From assembly GCA_021813435.1 (NCBI GenBank), contig JAKAKR010000004.1, positions 1 through 64,000 on the forward strand: a DNA stretch of 64,000 nt, read 5' to 3'. The notes beneath the pieces are model-generated. The model was not told the origin of the DNA. It did no database searches and saw only the letters and a program-made list of their open reading frames with translations. Origin of the DNA: Nanobdellota archaeon. Lineage in GTDB: Archaea; Nanobdellota; Nanobdellia; Woesearchaeales; UBA9642. Below are positions 28,941 to 36,311 of the stretch, one piece after another. Made by a program: the position numbers and the translations under genes. Position 1 is the first letter of the stretch; the number at the start of each line of letters is the position of its first letter.

Positions 28941-29120
28941 AAAATTTAGTTGTAGACAAAAGTTTCTTATCATTTAGCGTCCTAAGGCGAGCGAATATCC
29001 GACAATTTTAGAACATTGTCAGAGGGTTGGCTCCTTCGGAGATGACAATACTCCGCTTACACTTCGATGAGAGCGAGAAGACGCTAAATGATAGCGTAGT
29101 TATGTCCGCAACTAATTTAA
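28941..29120. repeat. 180-bp imperfect inverted-repeat element
   Basis: Arms 28941-28981 and 29080-29120 are inverted copies matching at 30 of 41 positions without gaps; the innermost 14 bp (TATCATTTAGCGTC) are perfect. Two mutually exclusive inner hairpins are possible: GACAAT/ATTGTC, and ATTGTCA/TGACAAT enclosing CTCC-TTC-GGAG. No target duplication was found. It is either a decayed MITE or a structured RNA between the coiled-coil gene and a small divergent ORF. Confidence 0.5.
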
Positions 29121-29134
29121 GAAAAATACAACAT

Positions 29135-29359
29135 CTAATCCGGAAGATATATTTCACTACTCAAATTTTCTGAACGACCTGCGCGCAATAGGTACTCTCG
29201 CCGTAAATTTTTCATCTTAGTGTTGATGAGAGTACAGATGCCGTATGATTCTTCACGTGAGAAAAGTGGCATGATCGATAAACCACTTTGTGTTGTTAAA
29301 ATATTATTGTTATTATTGGTGCATACATCAGATATTTCGCTCATAGGTGAGTCATTCAT
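29135..29359 (-). CDS. Possible small protein with a repeat-bearing promoter
   Basis: This is a 74-aa ORF without a recognised family, containing an Asn run and a basic C-terminal half. It is kept because AAATATAAATAG (about 29382-29392) lies at leaderless distance from the ATG, and a 12-bp direct repeat sits between box and start. Coding is uncertain. Confidence 0.35.
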   Translation of the reverse strand: MNDSPMSEISDVCTNNNNNILTTQSGLSIMPLFSREESYGICTLINTKMKNLRREYLLRAGRSENLSSEIYLPD

Positions 29360-29382
29360 ATACTAACAGTATTCATATACTA
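29354..29382. promoter_or_regulatory. 12-bp direct repeat in a divergent promoter region
   Basis: ATTCATATACTA occurs at 29354-29365 and 29371-29382, a 17-bp period. It lies between the TATA-like box and ATG of the minus-strand 74-aa ORF and about 50 bp from the start of the RNase P protein gene. It could be a repressor site; no regulator is assigned. Confidence 0.4.
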
Positions 29383-29430
29383 TTTATATTTTTCTAAAAC
29401 ATTTATAAAACCGCACGTATTTATAGATGT

Positions 29431-29742
29431 ATGCACATGATGCGACGCAAGAAACAGGACGCGCAAAAAGCAATCGCAAAAGAGCGTATTGAAACACTTT
29501 TCGCGCAGGCCGAAGAGATGTTTGCGCAGCATCCGGATTTGAGCAAACGCTATGTAGTATTGGCCCGAAAGATTGCAGAAAAATACCGCATACACTTCAC
29601 GAAGGAGCAAAAACAGCATTTCTGCAAGCAGTGCAATGCATATCTCCGGCAGGGCGCCAATGCACGTGTGCGTCTCCAACACGGGACACGTGTTATTCGC
29701 TGTCTGGAATGCAATCATCTGAAGCGGATGAACTATCGCTGA
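29431..29742 (+). CDS. rnp4: RNase P protein component 4 (Rpr2/Rpp21)
   Basis: This 103-aa zinc protein is a subunit of archaeal RNase P, which removes tRNA 5' leaders. Two N-terminal helices (about 10-55) pair with Rpp29 in known structures. The zinc ribbon is C65-x2-C68 and C91-x2-C94, and the C-terminus reads CNHLKRMNYR. A leaderless start at 29431 is supported by ATTTATAAAA about 25 nt upstream. The family call is firm. Confidence 0.9.
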   Translation: MHMMRRKKQDAQKAIAKERIETLFAQAEEMFAQHPDLSKRYVVLARKIAEKYRIHFTKEQKQHFCKQCNAYLRQGANARVRLQHGTRVIRCLECNHLKRMNYR

Positions 29743-29872
29743 TCTCTTGCGGATTCTTTTATCAGAAATGCAGACACATCAGGGTTTCTACTTACAAATA
29801 GTTACAAAACCAAAACATTTATAAATAATTATCTACCGTATAGTGAATAATAATAACAGAAGAGGTTAACGA

Positions 29873-30019
29873 ATGAAAGACTATACATCAAACGCTGATG
29901 ATGATTTCGAATTCGACGAAATCAAAGGAGAAGCAGGCAAAAAGCCAAAGATGGCTGTACTCAATAAGGGACGGATCTCCAAGTGGGAAATGGATGAACT
30001 ATTCCTTGGAGAAGAATAA
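29873..30019 (+). CDS. 48-aa acidic small protein
   Basis: The short ORF MKDYTSNADDDFEF... reads to a TAA at 30017-30019 and ends WEMDELFLGEE. GAGGT lies 6 nt before the ATG, and ACATTTATAAATAA lies about 45 nt upstream. The next gene starts 9 nt after its stop, so both are probably in one operon. The acidic N-terminus and basic middle are clear, but no family is recognised. It is too short for most gene callers. Confidence 0.6.
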   Translation: MKDYTSNADDDFEFDEIKGEAGKKPKMAVLNKGRISKWEMDELFLGEE

Positions 30020-30028
30020 AGGTGCCCT

Positions 30029-30361
30029 GTGCTCGAACATCACACCTATACGCTGCAGCTCAGTGAGTTGGGGATGCAGGAGTATCCCGTATACCGCAGA
30101 TTTCTTGAGTCAATCGCAGAATCCCATCCTATCGACTTTGATGGATACCAAGACAATATCTTATTTCTTGATGCAAAGACTCTTTTCAGGAGCCGCCGGT
30201 CAGACCAACATTTAATCATCGATCTTATCAGCGAAGAGAAGCCGATTGCAGTCGCAAATATTCTTTCGGCGCATATCAGAGGACATCCCCGCTACAAATT
30301 TAATGAGATCAACACCTCATTAGCGCAATATATCGCGCAACATCGCGAAGAACGCTCTTAA
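30029..30361 (+). CDS. Hypothetical protein co-transcribed with the 48-aa gene
   Basis: This 110-aa protein starts at GTG 30029; the frame is closed upstream by a stop, and the next ATG is 16 codons in. A His-rich start (LEHHTYTL) is followed by mixed alpha/beta sequence. It follows the 48-aa acidic gene by 9 nt. Function unknown. Confidence 0.6.
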   Translation: MLEHHTYTLQLSELGMQEYPVYRRFLESIAESHPIDFDGYQDNILFLDAKTLFRSRRSDQHLIIDLISEEKPIAVANILSAHIRGHPRYKFNEINTSLAQYIAQHREERS

Positions 30362-30430
30362 CGCGTATGATCCTGCAGGGTCAGTACGAATTTTCATAAC
30401 CATTAAAAACCGCGTTTAATTCTCGAGTCC

Positions 30431-31030
30431 ATGCACGCGCCAATATCCTCTGGGGCAGAATCCCTCATCTATCTCAATGATCATCATCAGATCGAAAAGC
30501 ATCGCATACAAAAAAAATATCGGATCACAGAAATCGATGAGCCATTACGGTTCTCACGGACAAAACGGGAATTGCGGGTCATGGAAAAACTCACTGCCGC
30601 AGGACTTCCGGTCCCTCAACCCATTTCTGCAACAAAAGACACCATCATTATGGAACATATCGCAGGAGCGCAGCTCAAGACAATCCTTGATCGGCGCCCG
30701 GAACTTGCAGCAAGCATCGGAAAACATCTCTCGTTGATGCACCGCAATAATATCATCCATGGCGATCTCACCACATCAAACATGATACTTGCAAAAAACA
30801 ACACACTCTACTTCATCGATTTCGGACTCAGCTACATCAGCACCCGTGTCGAAGACAAGGCAGTCGATATCCATCTCTTCAAACAGGCACTGGAAAGCAG
30901 GCATTTTCAGGTCGCAAAAAAGGCATATGCAGCATTCCTCAAAGGATATCTGCTCCCGGAACGCGATGAGATACTTGCGCGACTGACACTCGTTGAAGAA
31001 CGCGGACGCTACAAGGAAAAATCCGCATAG
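30431..31030 (+). CDS. bud32: Bud32 kinase/ATPase of the KEOPS complex
   Basis: This 199-aa small atypical kinase is the Kae1 partner in KEOPS, which makes the t6A modification on tRNAs reading ANN codons. It shows the truncated kinase fold: SGAESLIY loop, K near RIQKKYR, the PxP segment, HGD112LTTSN117, ID130FGLS, and the Bud32 signature EDKAVDIHLF. Here Bud32 stands alone; it is fused to Kae1 in some archaea. The C-terminus GRYKEKSA is normal for the family. Kae1 itself is not in the window. Confidence 0.93.
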   Translation: MHAPISSGAESLIYLNDHHQIEKHRIQKKYRITEIDEPLRFSRTKRELRVMEKLTAAGLPVPQPISATKDTIIMEHIAGAQLKTILDRRPELAASIGKHLSLMHRNNIIHGDLTTSNMILAKNNTLYFIDFGLSYISTRVEDKAVDIHLFKQALESRHFQVAKKAYAAFLKGYLLPERDEILARLTLVEERGRYKEKSA

Positions 31031-31075
31031 CAGCATATACTTTACTTTTACACGACGTCATCATCCTCTCATTGC

Positions 31076-32920
31076 ATGCTCATGAAAAAAAACAATAATC
31101 CACTAACAATGGTATTCGTATTTGGCATTACACTCATTATCGGTATTCTATCGTTGCATCCTGCAACAGCATACACTTCATCAGGACATATCTCGCTTTT
31201 GACTGTTGCAGAGGGCAACTCAACTGATGGCCCGCAGGGAGGAGTTGCGGATCTCTATCTGACGATCACTCCCGGTACTGGTCGCATATTCATAGACTCT
31301 TATCCACTCTCACGGATAGATACCCAAATAACAACACGATTTGCTGCAGAGATGGCATGCGACTTTCTTGACATCGATTGCTCGCATTATGATTTTTTCT
31401 ACACGATCAAGGCGAATTCCGCGCTTGTCGGCGGACCGAGTGCGGGAGCTGCAACAACTGTTCTGACGATCGCAATGCTGGATAATACCCCGATCAGGGA
31501 CAAAGAGATTGTCATGACCGGAACAATCAATTCCGGAAACCTTATTGGTCCGATATCAGGTACATACGCGAAAGCCAAAGCCGCGCAGGATCATGGTTTT
31601 ACGACAGTACTCATCCCCAAATGGGATATGGATAACGAGACTGCAAAAAATCTTTCCACGCTTTCTGTACGTATCATCCCGGTGTCAACAATTAGTGACG
31701 CGTTATATGCGTTCACCGGAAAAGATTATTCCCAAAAGCCAGCAACTGTCGCATCGGACGCCGAATACCAGAGATATATGCAGGACGTGACCCGCACTAT
31801 CTGCACAGAATATGGAACCATTGACAATGGAACACTCATCCTTCCCAATCTTTCTATACTCATCAAGACAGCCCCCTCAGTAACCGTCTTGCAACCTGCA
31901 AATAATACCAATGCGACTCTAAACATCACAACTGCAAATGCTACTCCACGCAAAGACCAGTTTCAGCTCGCGCTTGATGCTATACATAATCAGGAGTATT
32001 ACAGTGCGGCAAGTTTTTGTTTTTCAGGAAACGTACGCATCACTGCGCAGCATATGAGAAATATGACGAACCATGACCTGCAGACCGCATACATGGAACT
32101 CTTCAACAATATCACCACATTTGAGAAAAGCATCGATACGCAAGCATCACATTTAGAGCGCATCTCGCAGCTGGAGACTTATGTCATCGTCAAAGAGCGT
32201 CTGAGCGATGCGAAAAAATCACTTACTGACCAATCATTTGAAAATCTTTCTGCAGATCAGTTGGCATATGCGCGCGAACGATTTAATACTGCAGTGGTAT
32301 GGTCACGATTCTGGAATCTCTCAGGAGCAACTTTTGTTCTTGATCAGGAATCCCTGCGGACTGCTTGCCTGAAAAAAATCGGTGAGGCAGAGGAGCGGCA
32401 GAATTATCTGAACCTCTTTTTCCCTGCAGATACGCAACGCGATAACATCAATGCCGCGTACGCGTATTATGATAAGCAGGATTATCCGCTCTGCATCTTC
32501 ACTGCGTCTAAAGCAAAAGCAGATCTCAATGTGATCCTGAGCGCGCTCTTTGTCTCGCCGGAGAATCTTGCAGATCTCACCACAGAAAAACTTGCTGCCG
32601 CACGCGACGTCATCGCCGTGCAATCACGTAAGCACGTCTTTCCTATTTCCGGATATAGTTATTATGAATATGCAACAACGCTTCAATCCACTGATCCTTC
32701 ATCGGCATTGGTCTATGCAGAATACTCCCTTGAACTCAGCAATCTTAATATGTATTTTCCGCGACCGCATTCACTACTTGAGAACATCCCTTGGAGTGCG
32801 GTATGGATATTTGTTGCAGGCGTGGCATTTGGGATACTTCTTGTAGTGCTTGCAGTCCTCTTTATCATCCCTAATCGTCACGTGACCGGACAGAAGACGC
32901 GTGCACGCAAACGCCGCTGA
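31076..32920 (+). CDS. Secreted Lon-like (S16) serine protease with C-terminal membrane anchor
   Basis: This 614-aa protein lacks an ATPase domain. It has an N-terminal signal or anchor (about 11-32) and an S16 domain with S122 in GGPSAGAA and K166 in ISGTYAKAKAA as the Ser-Lys dyad. A helical domain of about 350 residues follows, then a C-terminal transmembrane helix (about 580-602) and a basic tail RARKRR. It matches archaeal secreted Lon-type proteins (COG1750). The protease would act outside the membrane without ATP. Asn-rich Thr/Ser segments (about 270-290) suggest glycosylation. Confidence 0.85.
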   Translation: MLMKKNNNPLTMVFVFGITLIIGILSLHPATAYTSSGHISLLTVAEGNSTDGPQGGVADLYLTITPGTGRIFIDSYPLSRIDTQITTRFAAEMACDFLDIDCSHYDFFYTIKANSALVGGPSAGAATTVLTIAMLDNTPIRDKEIVMTGTINSGNLIGPISGTYAKAKAAQDHGFTTVLIPKWDMDNETAKNLSTLSVRIIPVSTISDALYAFTGKDYSQKPATVASDAEYQRYMQDVTRTICTEYGTIDNGTLILPNLSILIKTAPSVTVLQPANNTNATLNITTANATPRKDQFQLALDAIHNQEYYSAASFCFSGNVRITAQHMRNMTNHDLQTAYMELFNNITTFEKSIDTQASHLERISQLETYVIVKERLSDAKKSLTDQSFENLSADQLAYARERFNTAVVWSRFWNLSGATFVLDQESLRTACLKKIGEAEERQNYLNLFFPADTQRDNINAAYAYYDKQDYPLCIFTASKAKADLNVILSALFVSPENLADLTTEKLAAARDVIAVQSRKHVFPISGYSYYEYATTLQSTDPSSALVYAEYSLELSNLNMYFPRPHSLLENIPWSAVWIFVAGVAFGILLVVLAVLFIIPNRHVTGQKTRARKRR

Positions 32921-32967
32921 TCCGCGATTATATTTGCAAAATGAGTTCTTAAGAATCCTGTGATAAT

Positions 32968-33050
32968 AAAACCCCGGAAAACTCTCGATTGCTCGAGAGT
33001 CTTCCCGGGAAAAAGAGGTGAGTGTGCTTATGAGAATGACACCTCGATTT
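32968..33050 (-). ncRNA. Predicted small RNA of two strong hairpins
   Basis: On the minus strand a CTTTAAATAG box (33072-33081) is followed at the right distance by hairpin 1, GAGGTG...CACCTC (33015-33045) with a U5 tract. Hairpin 2 (32972-33009) has 16 pairs, one G-G mismatch and a GCAA (GNRA) loop, then UUUUAUU. No ORF of note lies inside. It may be a stand-alone small RNA or a tandem terminator serving the unknown gene at 33177-33737. The 256-bp gap 32921-33176 holds nothing else I can support. Confidence 0.5.
32972..33014 (-). terminator. GNRA-capped hairpin with flanking U-tracts
   Basis: The right arm 33001-33009 pairs with 32972-32980, the inner 8-bp stem ACTCTCGA/TCGAGAGT is perfect, and the minus-strand loop is GCAA. 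U-tracts lie on the minus strand both before (33010-33014) and after the stem. The structure is consistent with termination of leftward transcription. Confidence 0.5.
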
Positions 33051-33176
33051 CAATCATTGAATATGTTTCACCTATTTAAAGGTTGTGATTTGTAACTATT
33101 TGGAAATGAAGAAAATTTTTTTTTTATCGCAACAGGTCGGTGACGAAACGCAGGTATTTTTATGCAGGTATCTTTT

Positions 33177-33737
33177 TTATCTGCTGCGGAATTCTCCAGA
33201 AAGATATTTTTCACCAAGTTTGACTGTAAAGTCTCCGGGAACAATATAGGGCGGTATTGAGAGATGTTTCTTAGCATATGCGGTATATTCCGCGTTGCTC
33301 ATGGGTTTTAATCCTACCCGCAGGAATCCTTGTCGGTATGCGGTTTTTGCACCTAACAATATTTCTGGTTCAGAATCTGCAGAATCTCTCAGTTCAGGAG
33401 CGATAATGAAATCAAATTCTGGAGGAAAATCCTCTTTTACGACAAGTAAATTCGTATCGACGGCTGGACGGATGACGCCGTTGATGGTTGCAAGAGTTTC
33501 TGCATCTACAGTATCTATGATCGTCGCCTTGACATGCAAAAGCGGGATACGTAGCGAATCATACTCGTCTTCACCTACGGGCATAATCATCTTATATGTT
33601 CCACGGATCAACGAAACTGTCCCTATTGGCGCTACGCTATTCCTGAATTGGAACGTGATGATACTTGATTCAAAAATAAGCGTATCGATGGTTCCTTGAT
33701 ACTCTTTTTCGTCGCGCGCAACGCGACTATTTGCCAT
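33177..33737 (-). CDS. Hypothetical soluble protein
   Basis: This protein of about 186 aa is of mixed beta and alpha character and has no recognised family. An N-terminal beta-rich part (TIDTLIFESSIITFQF) is followed by segments such as PEFDFIIAPELRD. ATG 33737 is preferred, since AATTAATAAAG (33757-33767) lies about 25 nt upstream; an ATG at 33743 is also in frame. The hairpin terminators downstream may end its transcript. Confidence 0.6.
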   Translation of the reverse strand: MANSRVARDEKEYQGTIDTLIFESSIITFQFRNSVAPIGTVSLIRGTYKMIMPVGEDEYDSLRIPLLHVKATIIDTVDAETLATINGVIRPAVDTNLLVVKEDFPPEFDFIIAPELRDSADSEPEILLGAKTAYRQGFLRVGLKPMSNAEYTAYAKKHLSIPPYIVPGDFTVKLGEKYLSGEFRSR

Positions 33738-33827
33738 TCCCATGCTCTAAGGAATCAATATGGCTTTATTAATTTTACTCTGGAGTGGTAAATAAAAAAG
33801 TTATAGATGTACTGATGTACGCATGTT

Positions 33828-34031
33828 ATGCCGCGCAAAAAAAAGAAAACTGCAATGCATAAGTCGCTGGATGAATTCTACACGCCTGAGCAGCGCCAGC
33901 AGGAATCATTGGAACAGACACGCGCGCATCATCGCAAAACGCGTGAAGCTATCGAGGCAGAAATATTTGAGCATCTCAAAGAGCACACTAAGAAAGTGTT
34001 GAAAGAGAAAAAAGAGAAAGAGAAGAGATAA
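33828..34031 (+). CDS. Small highly charged protein
   Basis: This 67-aa protein is rich in Lys, Glu, His and Arg, with a basic N-terminus (PRKKKKTAMHK) and a helical Lys/Glu tail ending KEKKEKEKR. It could bind nucleic acid, but no family is recognised. A TATA-like AAATAAAAAAG lies about 30 nt upstream. Confidence 0.55.
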   Translation: MPRKKKKTAMHKSLDEFYTPEQRQQESLEQTRAHHRKTREAIEAEIFEHLKEHTKKVLKEKKEKEKR

Positions 34032-34067
34032 AAGAAAAAATAAAAGGAAAACCAGTTTATGTTTATC

Positions 34068-34589
34068 TTACTGCAAATATTCGCCAAGATTTGTCTTTGG
34101 CGCCGAAGGTTGGGATACTGGCCCGAGTTTCTCTTCAAGTCTTGACTCCTTTTCCTGGCGTTTTGCTGCGATCTCTGCCTTGATCTTCTTGTGGTAGTCC
34201 CAAAACAATTGTTTGCCTTTCTGGTACATGGATGGATTTGCTGCTTGCTCGGTCCAACCAATATCTTTGCTATTATTCTTATATGCTGTTTTCTCTTCAG
34301 TGTATTCGTAATAGTCATCGTTTAGTAATTTAAGACACGTGCTCTGCTTGCCGTCTCTTGATCTACGCAAGGTGATATGTGCACCGTCCTTCTTCTTAAC
34401 AAAGATATATTCCCCTCCAGAACTCCATTCTTTAAATGTTACAGTATCACCTACAACCTTTCCGTCACTTAATTCTGTCTTATTCCAAACAGTGGTATAG
34501 TCCTCTGTCATTTTTGGACCGCATCCTGTAAATGCGCCCAATGTTGCAAGTGTTGCTCCATAAATAATTATTTTTTGGTATGTTTTCAT
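34068..34589 (-). CDS. Putative lipoprotein
   Basis: This 173-aa protein has an N-terminal signal peptide with lipobox GAFTGC (Cys at about 23), a beta-rich domain (about 30-95) and a charged helical C-terminus. GGAGG lies 5 nt before the ATG. It starts 15 nt after the stop of the upstream single-span protein gene, so both form an operon. Function unknown. Confidence 0.65.
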   Translation of the reverse strand: MKTYQKIIIYGATLATLGAFTGCGPKMTEDYTTVWNKTELSDGKVVGDTVTFKEWSSGGEYIFVKKKDGAHITLRRSRDGKQSTCLKLLNDDYYEYTEEKTAYKNNSKDIGWTEQAANPSMYQKGKQLFWDYHKKIKAEIAAKRQEKESRLEEKLGPVSQPSAPKTNLGEYLQ

Positions 34590-34604
34590 TTTTCCTCCTA
34601 TTTT

Positions 34605-35291
34605 TTATTTGTACATCTCTCGTAGATGTTTTTTTGCTTGCGCGTTAGCACTGTCTTGATACATTTTTGCGCTAAATTTCTCCTGTGTTTTTCTAATGAT
34701 TTCTTCGATATGTTTTCGTTCTCGAATCTCTTCCGTACATTTCTTGATATCGTTCGATATCCCGCTATTGAGCATTAACTCGTATTCTTTTTTTACAATT
34801 GCTTGGATTGTGGGATCTAATCGGCCATACGGAAGGATTGATGGTGCTGCACCCTCCTTGGTAATGGTTATAAGTGCATCATCGGATATATTGTAATCTA
34901 TCCTTCCTTCATTATCATATGCTATGGTTGTGGAGTTGAGGGTACTCGCTGATGTAAATTTCTTATTACGTTGCTTGTCCCCGTCAAATACTACTTCGAA
35001 TCTATATGCTCTGTTGTTTTTATTAGTCATGAAGATATCTGAGCCGTGATACTCTTCGGCCCCATTGCGGTATGCTATCATAGTTATCTTGCCTGGAGTT
35101 TCCAACGCATTCTCGGAAAGATTTTGCTCTATCTTTGTCTGCTCTGTAATCCCAAAAACTGCATCGCTTGCATGGTATACGCCTTTCCCAGCAAAAAATA
35201 CTGCAGGTATGCTTACAATTCCAAAAAGCGTGTTTCGAAGGATCTTTCTTGGTTTTTTATTTGGTATTGTACTTGTGTTTGTTTTAGTCAT
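34605..35291 (-). CDS. Single-span membrane protein, operon with lipoprotein
   Basis: This 228-aa protein has a basic N-terminus, one hydrophobic helix (about 20-40), a beta-rich outer domain and a Lys/Glu-rich helical tail. GGGGGA precedes the ATG, and a CTATATATAAC box lies about 60 nt upstream. It sits head-to-head with the AbrB-PhoU regulator gene. No family is recognised. Confidence 0.65.
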   Translation of the reverse strand: MTKTNTSTIPNKKPRKILRNTLFGIVSIPAVFFAGKGVYHASDAVFGITEQTKIEQNLSENALETPGKITMIAYRNGAEEYHGSDIFMTNKNNRAYRFEVVFDGDKQRNKKFTSASTLNSTTIAYDNEGRIDYNISDDALITITKEGAAPSILPYGRLDPTIQAIVKKEYELMLNSGISNDIKKCTEEIRERKHIEEIIRKTQEKFSAKMYQDSANAQAKKHLREMYK

Positions 35292-35432
35292 GTTGATTTC
35301 CCCCGCAACAATTCGTTAGCTGTTGTTATTACGTAGTGATAGCATAATTGTTATATATAGTTTTTCCATATATAATATATGGTACATATATTTTGAGTAA
35401 AATTTAAATAGACGAGCGCATCCTCGATAGGT

Positions 35433-36311
35433 ATGCAACGCAAGATAATCCAGCAGAGCGCCACCAGCATGGGTATCAGCCTGCCCAGCAAATGGTGCAG
35501 GAAATGGGGTCTGAAGAAAGGCGATATTCTTGAAATCGATGACTCTGAAGCTATCCTTGCAGTATCTCCTGCAGCAACACCTGTCTCTCGAGAAATAACC
35601 CTTACTATTGCAGATACTGCTGAAAGTGGTATTCGAACATTAGTGATTAATGCCTATCGCGCGGGTTATGATAAAATCATTCTGAGCTATGCCGGCGATA
35701 AGGCGATGCTTTCACACATCGTCGACAGATATATGCTCGGATTTGAATTATTCACGGATAGAAATACGTACATCATCGAAAGTGTCGCAGAGCCTTCAAA
35801 AGATGATTTTGAAAAGATCGCGTTAAAACAGATACAGATTCTCATGGAGATGGTGCGCAATCTGTCGTCTGATATTACTGAGAATTTTTATCGATTGCGT
35901 AATTATGATAATTTTCTTAAACGCATCATCACGAAATATTCATTATTCTCCAAAGAACAGGGATTCATCTGGCAATTCTTGAGTACGCTCGTCCATATTG
36001 GCACAGAATGTTTTGCATTAAACCAGCATACCAAAAAATTTAGCAAGGACGAGTTATCTTTCATTGCCGAAATTGAACAATCATTAGGTTTATTGCAGGC
36101 AGCATATCTTAAGAAGAATGTCGCATTTTTATTGGATTTGCATGGTTCTGAAAAAAAAGCAGCTAAATCCATGGCGCTAAAACTTTTTAAGAATAAAGAT
36201 CCCTTAATCGGATATCATTTACTTACTGTTTCACATCAGATATATCTATCAACTAGTCCACTGGCTGGATTTATTCAGACAAACACATTCTCTGCACCTT
36301 CGGGTATATAG
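35433..36311 (+). CDS. AbrB-PhoU type regulator
   Basis: This 292-aa protein has an N-terminal SpoVT/AbrB beta-barrel DNA-binding domain (about 1-48, with ISLPSKWCRKWGLKKGD), then a helical PhoU-like region (about 115-285). The combination is found in archaeal phosphate-uptake regulators. No Pst transporter is nearby, so its target is unclear. AATTTAAATAG lies about 25 nt upstream of the ATG. The 3' end overlaps the convergent kinase-like gene by 37 bp. Confidence 0.82.
   Translation: MQRKIIQQSATSMGISLPSKWCRKWGLKKGDILEIDDSEAILAVSPAATPVSREITLTIADTAESGIRTLVINAYRAGYDKIILSYAGDKAMLSHIVDRYMLGFELFTDRNTYIIESVAEPSKDDFEKIALKQIQILMEMVRNLSSDITENFYRLRNYDNFLKRIITKYSLFSKEQGFIWQFLSTLVHIGTECFALNQHTKKFSKDELSFIAEIEQSLGLLQAAYLKKNVAFLLDLHGSEKKAAKSMALKLFKNKDPLIGYHLLTVSHQIYLSTSPLAGFIQTNTFSAPSGI

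Noticed and set aside
33030..33095. A 21-aa plus-strand ORF behind GAGGTG
   Set aside because: The GAGGTG is one arm of a hairpin with CACCTC, and the stronger signals (TATA box, hairpins, U-tracts) are on the minus strand.
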